This document shows, piece by piece, positions 6,738-12,948 of a stretch of DNA of 13,140 nt. This DNA comes from Mobilitalea sp. (GTDB lineage: Bacteria; Bacillota_A; Clostridia; Lachnospirales; Lachnospiraceae). The notes under the pieces are model-generated. The model saw only the letters and a list, made by a program, of their open reading frames with translations. It searched no databases and was not told the origin of the DNA. The stretch spans positions 1-13,140 of the forward strand of contig JARKQP010000723.1 in NCBI GenBank assembly GCA_029974875.1. Direction: 5' to 3'. How positions within the stretch are numbered: position 1 is the first letter of the stretch; every line of letters starts with the position of its first letter. The position numbers and the translations under genes are program-made.

Positions 6738-8280
6738 ACGCATCCTTAACTTTCAATTCTGTCATCAATGTCAGGTTAGATTTGAAAGCGGCAGTTTCTC
6801 TATATGCCTTCCTTTTTGCAGTTTTCCTTTTTTCCTTCTTATTTAGAAAATATTCCTTATCTGTGTATGGGTTCATATCCAATTTCAGTCTTTCATGTCT
6901 TACTATTGGTATGTCGGTAGGTCTGATTAATGTATTGGTTCCGTCTGAAAAAATCCAATTTCTTGTATCTTTCTTCTTCCAGTACCTATCCTTTATCCAT
7001 TGGGAACTCTTATTAGGATGCCTCCGTTTTGCCCACTTCCACAACATTTCAAAAGTGCAGTAATTAAGCTTTTGGAATGTCTCCTTTGCACAAACTGACT
7101 GGTGATAATTGCACCATCCTCTAAGTATCTGATTCAATTTGAAGATTAGGAATTCCTGCTTCACTGTTTTATTTTCCCGAATTGTCTCACCTATCTTTTT
7201 TACGATGTTACTCACTGATTTATTTGATGGCTTTATTATTAATTTTTCATTGTATTTTCTGAAATTCCATCCAAGAAAATCGAATCCTTCCTTAATGTTT
7301 GTTATTAATGTCTTCTCCTTTGAAAGTTCCAATCCTCTCTGTTTTAAAAAATCACTAATCACATCGCGTATTTCCATCAAAATTTCTTTATTATTCGCGG
7401 TTACTACAAAGTCGTCCGCATATCTGACCATGTTTATATTATTCGGGTTACATCTTTGGTGATAGCTTATCCTGCCTTTCTTTGTTAGAAAATAGTTTCT
7501 GGCAATCTCGTATTCCAGTCCGTCGAGTGTGATGTTCGCAAGTGTCGGACTAATTGACCCGCCTTGAATTGCTCCTCTTGTTGTCGGATATAGATTTTTA
7601 TTGTGTACAAAGCCTGCTTTCAGAAATTTATTGAGGATCGTTTTATCCATTACTACATTTTCTAACATCCATTCATGCCTGATGTTATCAAAGCATCCAA
7701 CGATATCCCCTTCTAAAATCCATTTCCCACTTCTTTTGGTAGATAGTATTGTAAATAGTTGCTCCATTGCATCTGTACAGCTTCGGTATTTTCTGAAACC
7801 AAAGCTTCTCCTGTCGCCTGTCGTTTCTGCTATCGGTTGAAGTGCGAATAAATACAGTGTCTGCATCGCTCTGTCTTTTATAGTGGGTATACTTAGTGGT
7901 CTTAATTTCCCGTTTGACTTTTTTATGAATACCCTTTTTGTCGGCCTTGCTTTATAACCTATGGGATTTAACTCCATGGCTGCTTGATATTTTTGCTTTT
8001 TTGTTGTCCACAATTCTTTATCTACTCCGGCAGTTTTCTTACCCTTGTTTTCTGTTACTTTCTTAACTGCTAAGGCTTTGGCATAAAAGGAGTTGGTTAG
8101 GAGGTATTGTAGTCGTTTGACCAGGTTCCGTTTTCCTCCTTGTACTGCCTTTACAATCCTGAGTTGAAGTCTATTAACGTATTCATCGGCTTTCTTCCAG
8201 CTGATGGCTTCCCATCTCTGTTCATCCGAATAGTTTGAACCGTTCTCGTTATTAACGTAATTGAACCTCTGTTCATCCAT
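6736..8280 (-). CDS. ltrA: Group II intron reverse transcriptase/maturase
   Basis: A 514-residue intron-encoded protein that helps the intron RNA fold and splice and copies it into DNA during insertion. Reverse transcriptase: residues about 60-345, with KLRPLSIPTIKDR, catalytic GDIVGCFDNI (D192), QGGSISPTLANI and YADD (287-290). The maturase (X) domain follows, with GWCNYHQ at about 388-394 and the WKWAKRRHPNKSSQWI helix. After DMNPYTDKEYF the protein ends in a short basic tail; no HNH endonuclease with its Cys and His pairs is visible, so target cleavage by En is not expected. The start at 8280 has GAGATG 8 nt ahead. It lies in intron domain IV and stops at the edge of domain V. No frameshift or lost catalytic residue is seen, so it could be active. 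The symbol follows the ltrA-like family. Confidence 0.94.
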   Translation of the reverse strand: MDEQRFNYVNNENGSNYSDEQRWEAISWKKADEYVNRLQLRIVKAVQGGKRNLVKRLQYLLTNSFYAKALAVKKVTENKGKKTAGVDKELWTTKKQKYQAAMELNPIGYKARPTKRVFIKKSNGKLRPLSIPTIKDRAMQTLYLFALQPIAETTGDRRSFGFRKYRSCTDAMEQLFTILSTKRSGKWILEGDIVGCFDNIRHEWMLENVVMDKTILNKFLKAGFVHNKNLYPTTRGAIQGGSISPTLANITLDGLEYEIARNYFLTKKGRISYHQRCNPNNINMVRYADDFVVTANNKEILMEIRDVISDFLKQRGLELSKEKTLITNIKEGFDFLGWNFRKYNEKLIIKPSNKSVSNIVKKIGETIRENKTVKQEFLIFKLNQILRGWCNYHQSVCAKETFQKLNYCTFEMLWKWAKRRHPNKSSQWIKDRYWKKKDTRNWIFSDGTNTLIRPTDIPIVRHERLKLDMNPYTDKEYFLNKKEKRKTAKRKAYRETAAFKSNLTLMTELKVKDA

Positions 8281-8837
8281 AGTAATTCATCTCTTTCTTG
8301 TAATAGAATACGTGCCGAATTCAGCCATCTTTCGATTGGAACAAATCTTGAATTCCTATACTTTACATTACATAAAGTCTTTCGCTTCCTCGGCATCCTT
8401 TACCCTCTGTCCATTGTGCATCTCTCACGATTTGCCTACCAATCTCTTGGAGAACATAGGGCTTACCCTTGTCCAATCATTTGAATAATTGTGATTTACT
8501 TAGGATGTATCTATGAACCGATAGGATTGAGATTTTATCTCTGCTGTTTTATTATCGTACGTCGACAATTACGATAATCATCCTATGTTCCCGTTTTGGG
8601 TAAGGCGTATCATCTACTTTTCGCCTCTTATATTTGACGATTCTGTAATACTTCACTTTCGTTATCCATATAAATCTTTTCCTTGTTGCAGTCACGGTTG
8701 TAGATACCGCACTTACCCCGTTGTCCCAATCTGCTTAGCACCATTGAGTTTCTTCAAAAGCACCGACTGGTAGGAATACTTGAAAACAGACAAGTAATGC
8801 TTAATGCATAATTCAAATGACCCCTCTAAGGTCGCAC

Positions 8838-9173
8838 ATCAACAAAATAACCTCTGCACCAGAAATGTCGGTTCCCATATTTATATTTGAGGTTTGCATG
8901 TCTGTCAAATATCATCAGAGAACTTTTTCCTTTCAAGTAGCCCATAAAGCTTGATACACTCATGCTAGGTGGTATCCTAACCAACATGTGTACATGATCC
9001 CTACAACACTCTGCTTCAATTATTTCTACATTTTTTCTTTTACATAATGTACTCAAAATATTAGCTACATCTTTCTTTATCTGTCCATATATTACTTGCC
9101 TTCTAAATTTAGGTGCAAAAACAATATGGTACTTACATTCCCATTTGGTATGTGCTAAACTATTCATATCCAT
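8838..9173 (-). CDS. tnpA: IS200/IS605 transposase TnpA, 5' exon with the HUH motif
   Basis: The first 112 residues of a single-strand-specific Y1 transposase. It starts MDMNSLAHTKWECKYHIVFAP, a signature N-terminus, and carries the metal-binding HUH motif as HVH (H60, H62). A strong GGAGGT ribosome site sits 8 nt before the ATG. The conserved stretch NRHFWCRGYFVD is cut after the Asp codon, where the intron begins. Unspliced, translation would add Val-Arg-Pro and stop at TAG (8826-8828), giving a 115-residue protein without the catalytic tyrosine. The first exon has no frameshift or missing motif, so the gene looks functional if spliced to 6525-6662 (157 residues in all). Confidence 0.92.
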
Positions 9174-9221
9174 TATGGATTACCTCCTTTGTTATTTAGT
9201 GTGGTTGGCGAACCTTCACTT

Positions 9222-9227
9222 ATTATA
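9222..9227 (-). promoter_or_regulatory. Likely -10 element of the tnpA promoter
   Basis: A perfect TATAAT on the minus strand, about 50 nt upstream of the tnpA start. The -35 region 17 bp away is poor. A transcript would begin near 9215, within the segment complementary to the IS right end. Confidence 0.4.
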
Positions 9228-9266
9228 ACACTGGAGGTTTTTTCTGAAAGCTAAAGCGAATGGGAT

Positions 9267-9285
9267 CCACCTACATAGTAGGTGG
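9267..9285. repeat. Left-end hairpin of the IS element
   Basis: CCACCTAC and GTAGGTGG form a perfect 8-bp stem with a 3-nt loop, mirroring the right-end hairpin at 6406-6424. It is the probable TnpA-binding left end. On the plus strand seven T residues follow, so it can also act as a terminator for plus-strand transcripts; on the minus strand it has no T-run and should let transcription through. Confidence 0.75.
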
Positions 9286-9313
9286 TTTTTTTGTAATGGG
9301 ATACAAATAAATA

Positions 9314-9338
9314 GTTTGAAAGTGACTTTCTTTCAAAC
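9314..9338 (-). other. Hairpin in the native dnaE leader
   Basis: GTTTGAAAG (9314-9322) and CTTTCAAAC (9330-9338) form a 9-bp stem with a 7-nt loop. It lies about 35 nt downstream of the predicted transcription start from the 9378-9406 promoter and just outside the IS left end. It has no T-run on the minus strand. Its role is unknown. Confidence 0.5.
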
Positions 9339-9377
9339 TTACTCCATTCTATTATCTATACTCATGTTCTAACTAAT

Positions 9378-9406
9378 ATTTTATGCTACGCTTAAATGCT
9401 TGTCAA
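9378..9406 (-). promoter_or_regulatory. Sigma-A promoter, probably the original dnaE promoter
   Basis: On the minus strand, a consensus TTGACA (9401-9406) and TAAAAT (9378-9383, one mismatch) are separated by exactly 17 bp. It lies just after the crh terminator and points towards dnaE. No gene other than the IS cargo lies between it and dnaE, so it most likely served dnaE and pfkA before the IS arrived. Confidence 0.8.
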
Positions 9407-9427
9407 TATTCCTCACATAGGTACACG

Positions 9428-9524
9428 AAAAAAGGCACATTGGAACCCGGCATCATAAGAACCACTAACCAGCGCTTCTTTGGAAGCACAAAATTGTGTT
9501 TCTTATGTCAGGTTACAACATGCC
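9428..9524 (-). terminator. Branched terminator after crh
   Basis: On the minus strand, a long imperfect stem joins 9500-9524 with 9434-9461 and is followed by six T residues (9428-9433). The interior is not a simple loop: it can form three short adjacent hairpins (CACA/TGTG, GCTTC/GAAGC, CGCT/AGTG), which gives a cloverleaf-like four-way junction. It ends the murB–rapZ–whiA–crh block about 20 nt after the crh stop codon. The termination role is well supported by the T-run; the branching is my own hand folding. Confidence 0.72.
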
Positions 9525-9545
9525 CTTTCATGCTTTATTTGAATG

Positions 9546-9800
9546 TTATTTGCTGCTTAAATATTTTTCGATGTTTTCAATTGCTGCTTCTTCATCCGGA
9601 CCATCTGCCGTTACAGTTACCTTCTCTCCAGAAGAGATCCCCATGCTCATCATACCCATGATACTTTTTGCATTGACACGCTTGTCATTCGTAGCCACAT
9701 GGATACTGCATTCGTATTGGCTCGCTACCTGAACCAATAACGCAACAGGTCTTGCTTCCAAACCGTTAGGGATATTAATTACTATTTCCTTCGTTATCAT
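9546..9800 (-). CDS. crh: HPr-like catabolite regulator (Crh-type)
   Basis: An 84-residue HPr-fold protein. In HPr, His15 carries phosphate from enzyme I to PTS sugar transporters; here position 15 is Glu (NGLEARPVALL), so it cannot act as a normal PTS carrier. The Ser46 site is kept (VNAKSIMGMMSMGI), as is the surrounding segment that HPr kinase/phosphorylase recognises. This is the pattern of Bacillus Crh, which has Gln15 and, when phosphorylated on Ser46, is a co-repressor for CcpA. Position directly after whiA also matches the Bacillus crh locus. The start at 9800 overlaps the end of whiA by 26 bp and has AAGGAGG 9 nt ahead. It ends just before a branched terminator. The Crh role is inferred; it would usually be annotated as HPr. 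Confidence 0.88.
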   Translation of the reverse strand: MITKEIVINIPNGLEARPVALLVQVASQYECSIHVATNDKRVNAKSIMGMMSMGISSGEKVTVTADGPDEEAAIENIEKYLSSK

Positions 9801-10845
9801 AACTCTTTTCCTCCTTATGCTCCCGCAATTGATCTGCTATCATACTTAACTTTCGTAATCTATGGTTAACGCCTGACTTTCCGATTGGTGGAAGCAGCAT
9901 CGCCCCAAGCTCCTTTAAGGACGCCTCGGGATATTCCACCCGAAGTACCGCAATGTCTTCCAGGCCATCCGCCAAATCACCCAGCCCTACGTTATCTCGA
10001 ATAAATACGATGTCATCGATTTGTTTCGATGCAGCAGTTACTGTTTTGTTAATGTTTGCCGCTTCACAATTCACCTGGCGGTTAATTGAGTTGCGCATTT
10101 CCTTTAGTATTCTCACATTCTCCAGATCCATCAATGCAACATGGGCTTCCATAACATTTAATAGATCAACAATCTGAGAGCCTTCTTTGATGTATACAAT
10201 GTAGTTTTTCTTCCGTTTTACTATTTTTGCGTCTATTGAAAAGGTCTGAATAATTCCCTGGATCCACTCTGCCTTTTGAAGGCTTGAAAGCACAATCTCA
10301 AAATGATAGGCTTTCTTGGGATCACTCATTGAGCCCGATGATAAGAATGCTCCCCGGATGAATGCCCTTTTACAGCATGCGTTTTGGGTTATAACAGGAT
10401 CTGCAATTCCTAATTCAACGGAAGGTGCTTTCGTCTGACCCTTCTGTTTCATTCCCGCAGGTAACCGGTCATCCTGGAACAAGGATTCCATAGCAGCGCC
10501 GGCTGCCCTTGCAGCCTCTGTTGCCTCAGTAAGCTTCGTTGCTTGTAAAATAAGGTCTACTGCTTTACTGTCACGCAAAACCAGCGTATACGTACGGTTA
10601 TCCTTTGCAGTACTATTAGTCTTGACAGAAATATCAATATTTATATTAAATGTTTTTCGGATTAATGTAAAGTACTTTCTTGCGACAACCAGATTTTCCG
10701 TCTGTAATTTTAAATAATAGGATGTTTCCTTACAAATAATCCGCCCTTCACAGGAAAGAATTGCTGTAATTTCCGCAAGCCTGCAATGCCTTGCATTGCT
10801 CAGCTGATGGGAAAGCTCTTCCTTCACATCTTTTGAAAATGACAT
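9775..10845 (-). CDS. whiA: DNA-binding protein WhiA
   Basis: A WhiA-family protein of 356 residues, linked in Gram-positive bacteria to cell division and chromosome segregation and in actinobacteria to sporulation. The start is placed at 10845 (MSFSKDVKEEL), 6 nt after AAAAGGAGG; a longer open frame to 10926 has no family support. The N-terminal part (about 1-220) is the LAGLIDADG homing-endonuclease-like fold without nuclease activity (CCKRAFIRGAFLSSGSMSDP at about 155-175). The C-terminal part carries a helix-turn-helix with the family signature LKELGAMLLPPIGKSGVNHRLRKL (in pieces across about 309-333). It lies between rapZ and crh as in many Firmicutes, but no yvcK/gluconeogenesis-factor gene lies between rapZ and whiA here. 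Confidence 0.96.
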   Translation of the reverse strand: MSFSKDVKEELSHQLSNARHCRLAEITAILSCEGRIICKETSYYLKLQTENLVVARKYFTLIRKTFNINIDISVKTNSTAKDNRTYTLVLRDSKAVDLILQATKLTEATEAARAAGAAMESLFQDDRLPAGMKQKGQTKAPSVELGIADPVITQNACCKRAFIRGAFLSSGSMSDPKKAYHFEIVLSSLQKAEWIQGIIQTFSIDAKIVKRKKNYIVYIKEGSQIVDLLNVMEAHVALMDLENVRILKEMRNSINRQVNCEAANINKTVTAASKQIDDIVFIRDNVGLGDLADGLEDIAVLRVEYPEASLKELGAMLLPPIGKSGVNHRLRKLSMIADQLREHKEEKSYDNEGNSN

Positions 10846-10947
10846 ACCGGGCCTCCTTTTATTTTGGGTATCTGCCTCCTTCTGTTTGGAGGTTCTGCCT
10901 CCTTTGCAGGGGGCATGTCCAGACACGCCCTGGTTAAAGCAATTGAT
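10846..10947 (-). promoter_or_regulatory. rapZ–whiA leader with a hairpin and repeated GGAGGC blocks
   Basis: On the minus strand a hairpin GGGCGTG/CATGCCC is followed by AAAGGAGGCAGAACCTCC, then AGAAGGAGGCAGATA, then the AAAAGGAGGCCC that serves whiA. The first GGAGG can pair with the CCTCC just after it. So three ribosome-site-like blocks lie in tandem, but only the last is placed for a start codon. Confidence 0.5.
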
Positions 10948-11802
10948 CTAGGAATCCTTTAGTATATCTCTATGCTCCACCTTTATTCCATATTCCGTAT
11001 TTCCAAGCCGCTTGTACAATTCATTTACCAGGGTTACGGAGCGGTGCTTTCCCCCGGTGCAGCCGATACTGATTACCAGCTGGTTTTTCCCCTCTTCAAT
11101 ATAATTCGGGATTAAGAATAAGAGCATGTCCTCCAGCTTATCCAGAAATTCTGTTGCCAATGTGCCCTGCAGGACATATTCCTGCACCGGTACATCATTA
11201 CCCGTCAGCTGCTTTAATTCCGCAAGGTAATAGGGGTTTGGCAAAAACCGGACGTCAAATACCAAATCTGAATCTGCCGGAATCCCATATTTAAAACCGA
11301 AGGACAGGATCGTAATGAAGAAATTATCAAATTCTTCATTATCAACATAAATCTTGGTAATCTGTGATTTTAATTCACGGATCAAAAGATGGCTTGTATC
11401 AATAATGACATCCGCTTTCTTCCGCAGAAACTCCAACCGTTCCCGTTCCAGGGCAATTCCTTTTTCTACCCTTCCTACCTCGGACAGCGGATGGATCCTC
11501 CGGGTCTCCTTGTAGCGCTTCACCAGAACCCCAGGTGAACAGTCCAAAAATAGTATCTCATAAGAGAATCCGGAACGGTTAATATCCTGCAGCACTGCTT
11601 CCATTGCCTTCAGGGCTTGTCCGCTCCTAATGTCAATACCCAAGGCAACATTTGACTGGTTGCCCTGTTCAATGAGACGTATAAATTTTTTTAATAATTG
11701 GATTGGAAGATTATCCACGCAAAAATACCCTGCATCCTCCAGCATCTTCAGTACGGAGCTCTTTCCCGCTCCCGACATTCCTGTAACTATGACAAACCGC
11801 AT
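10948..11802 (-). CDS. rapZ: RapZ family nucleotide-binding protein (YvcJ)
   Basis: A P-loop protein of 284 residues. In E. coli RapZ guides RNase E to the small RNA GlmZ and so controls GlmS and UDP-GlcNAc supply; in Bacillus the homologue YvcJ is a nucleotide-binding protein with a less clear role. The Walker A motif is GMSGAGKS (8-15), followed by the family motif GYFCVDNLP (25-33). The C-terminal signature GCTGGKHRS is at 247-255. The start at 11802 (MRFVIVTGMSG) was chosen on family form; GGAGG lies 14 nt ahead, which is long, and an in-frame GTG at 11817 is the alternative. The open frame to 11904 runs through a repeat and is unlikely to be translated as RapZ. It follows murB, which uses the same UDP-GlcNAc-derived pathway. 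Confidence 0.95.
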   Translation of the reverse strand: MRFVIVTGMSGAGKSSVLKMLEDAGYFCVDNLPIQLLKKFIRLIEQGNQSNVALGIDIRSGQALKAMEAVLQDINRSGFSYEILFLDCSPGVLVKRYKETRRIHPLSEVGRVEKGIALERERLEFLRKKADVIIDTSHLLIRELKSQITKIYVDNEEFDNFFITILSFGFKYGIPADSDLVFDVRFLPNPYYLAELKQLTGNDVPVQEYVLQGTLATEFLDKLEDMLLFLIPNYIEEGKNQLVISIGCTGGKHRSVTLVNELYKRLGNTEYGIKVEHRDILKDS

Positions 11803-11892
11803 ACTATGTCCATGCACCTCCCTCCACAAATTGCCATGAAAATGCCCGCATGGACCCGGCCCTTCCTTTGACCCAGTTATTTCATTTCTTCC
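11800..11892 (-). repeat. Third, diverged copy of the murB-upstream repeat, before rapZ
   Basis: The segment ending at the rapZ start resembles the tandem copies upstream of murB. A 17-nt stretch (cacaaattgccatgaaa at 11825-11841) is identical to one in the copy at 13050-13140, and the flanks (tatgtcca…, catgg.cccgg, …atttctt) align with small gaps. The CCATG…CATGG hairpin core is kept. It includes the rapZ ribosome site region. Confidence 0.65.
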
Positions 11893-11945
11893 AGTGTGAA
11901 GCATAGAAATTGTTAGGTACCGTCTTTTGGTGCCTTAGAACTTCC

Positions 11946-11969
11946 AAAGTCTTACTCTAGTAAGACTTT
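11946..11969. other. Perfect 10-bp hairpin between murB and rapZ
   Basis: AAAGTCTTAC and GTAAGACTTT form a 10-bp stem with a 4-nt loop. On the plus strand four T residues end the stem; on the minus strand it is followed by GG, so it would terminate rapZ-directed transcription poorly. It could be a weak terminator, processing site or protein-binding dyad. The 215-nt gap otherwise contains only the repeat copy and part of the rapZ leader. Confidence 0.5.
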
Positions 11970-12017
11970 TCACACTTCTCCATTCTGCTGCAGGCAACAG
12001 CCATGACGATTGACCGG

Positions 12018-12932
12018 TCAGAACTCTCCTAAGAATTTTACCTCCGGCTCCAGCCTGATACCATACTTCTCTTCCACAATGCGCCTTACGTCCTCTATGA
12101 CAGTCAAAAACTCCCTTGCGGTTGCATCCTCTTTGTTAATTATGAACCCGCAATGCTTTTCGGATACTGCTGCCCCTCCGACCTGGTAACCGCGCAGCCC
12201 TGCATCACTGATGAGCTTACCGGCAAAATACCCCTGGGGTCTTTTAAAGGTGCTTCCGGCACTGTATTTATCCAAGGGCTGCTTTTCACGCCTCCTGGCA
12301 TTCAGCTCCTTTATCTTCTGGCGGATTTCTTCCGGGTCACCGTAAGTAAATTTCATATCCGCTTCCAGCAGCACATAACCCTTCTCCTGTAAAATACTAT
12401 GCCGGTAACCAAGTTTTAATTCCTCTGCATTTAGTACAAGTACATTTCCTGCTTCGTCAAGAACCTTAGCAGCCATCAGGCAGTGCTTCATCTCACCGTC
12501 ATAGGCACCGGCGTTCATTGTCACTGCACCGCCCAGGGTTCCCGGAATTCCCGAGGCGAATTCAAAGCCTGTCAGGCTATGGTCAGCGATCACGCTTGCC
12601 AGCTTTGACAAAAGTACCCCTGCCTGTGCTGTAACCGCTCCGTCTCCACTGACCTGGATATTCGAAAAATCCTCGCCCAGCTTAAGGATGAGTCCCCTGT
12701 AGCCCGAATCAGAAACCAATAGGTTGCTTCCGTTTCCCATGATATAATAGGGCATCCTTTCCTGCTTGCACAGACTTACGATAGCACATACTTCCCCAGT
12801 GGATATGGGGAGCGCCAGATAGTCCGCTTCCCCGCCAATATGCAGCGATGTATGGTTTGTCATAGGTTCCTTCAATTTAATCCGTTCTTCCGGTAAGATC
12901 TGAATTAATTTGTCTACAAATAAATTTTCCAA
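12018..12932 (-). CDS. murB: UDP-N-acetylenolpyruvoylglucosamine reductase
   Basis: FAD-dependent enzyme that reduces UDP-GlcNAc-enolpyruvate to UDP-MurNAc in cytoplasmic peptidoglycan precursor synthesis. I place the start at a TTG (12932), 7 nt after AGGAGG, giving 304 residues, the usual MurB length. The ATG at 12998 would add 22 residues that are encoded by the upstream repeat and have no family counterpart. FAD-binding motifs: NHTSLHIGG near the start, GNGSNLLV (67-74) and GIPGTLGGAVTMNAGAY (about 129-144). Catalytic residues: the Arg of GYRHS (175-179), the Ser of SAGSTFKRP (224-232) and the Glu of EPEVKFLG (295-302). The short form with YFAGKLI after the Ser motif suggests a type II MurB. 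Confidence 0.96.
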   Translation of the reverse strand: MENLFVDKLIQILPEERIKLKEPMTNHTSLHIGGEADYLALPISTGEVCAIVSLCKQERMPYYIMGNGSNLLVSDSGYRGLILKLGEDFSNIQVSGDGAVTAQAGVLLSKLASVIADHSLTGFEFASGIPGTLGGAVTMNAGAYDGEMKHCLMAAKVLDEAGNVLVLNAEELKLGYRHSILQEKGYVLLEADMKFTYGDPEEIRQKIKELNARRREKQPLDKYSAGSTFKRPQGYFAGKLISDAGLRGYQVGGAAVSEKHCGFIINKEDATAREFLTVIEDVRRIVEEKYGIRLEPEVKFLGEF

Positions 12933-12948
12933 AACCTTGCCTCCTAAT

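Larger units (their letters stand above)
6663..8837 (-). ncRNA. Group II intron inserted in tnpA
   Basis: A self-splicing ribozyme and retroelement of 2,175 nt in the same orientation as tnpA. The 5' end reads GTGCGACC (from 8837), the bacterial group II consensus; the 3' end reads CCGAC (to 6663), with the usual terminal AY. The boundaries were set by the transposase: exon 1 ends …TTTGTTGAT and exon 2 begins ACAGTGGGG, rejoining to a normal FVDTVG. Domain V and domain VI are recognisable at the 3' end, and a maturase is encoded inside. The 557 nt between 8281 and 8837 hold no gene and correspond to ribozyme domains I to III and part of IV; I did not fold them. The exon-binding sequences were not identified with certainty. 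Confidence 0.9.
6395..9295 (-). mobile_element. IS200/IS605-type element interrupted by a group II intron (ends approximate)
   Basis: The element holds a single-gene Y1 transposase (TnpA) and has end hairpins rather than terminal inverted repeats, as in IS200/IS605. Left-end (9267-9285) and right-end (6406-6424) hairpins have the same 8-bp stem, 3-nt loop layout and both begin CCACC and end GGTGG. Without the intron the element would be about 0.7 kb, normal for the IS200 group; a 2,175-nt intron makes it about 2.9 kb. No TnpB gene is present. It lies between the crh terminator/dnaE promoter and dnaE. Exact cleavage sites cannot be fixed without an empty site; I expect them within ~15 nt outside each hairpin. 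The element is more AT-rich than its neighbours. Confidence 0.85.

Noticed and set aside
6525..6743. 72-codon minus-strand frame as a separate small gene
   Set aside because: Its first 27 codons are translated group II intron domains V/VI (the last, Asp, falls at the intron end) and the rest is the second exon of tnpA.
8151..8396. 81-codon minus-strand frame upstream of the maturase
   Set aside because: It overlaps the start of the reverse transcriptase gene in another frame and lies in ribozyme sequence; no recognisable protein.
8281..8837. Exon-binding site EBS1 of the intron
   Set aside because: Only wobble-heavy candidates to the GTTGAT exon end were found by eye (for example near 8561), which is not enough to call it.
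9181..9250. ACCTCC upstream of tnpA masking its GGAGGT ribosome site
   Set aside because: The pairing is only 6 bp, and if the TATAAT at 9222-9227 is the promoter, the ACCTCC lies upstream of the transcript start.
9267..9292. Left-end hairpin as a terminator blocking dnaE transcription
   Set aside because: The T-run follows the stem only on the plus strand; on the minus strand the sequence before the stem is A-rich and no T-run follows.
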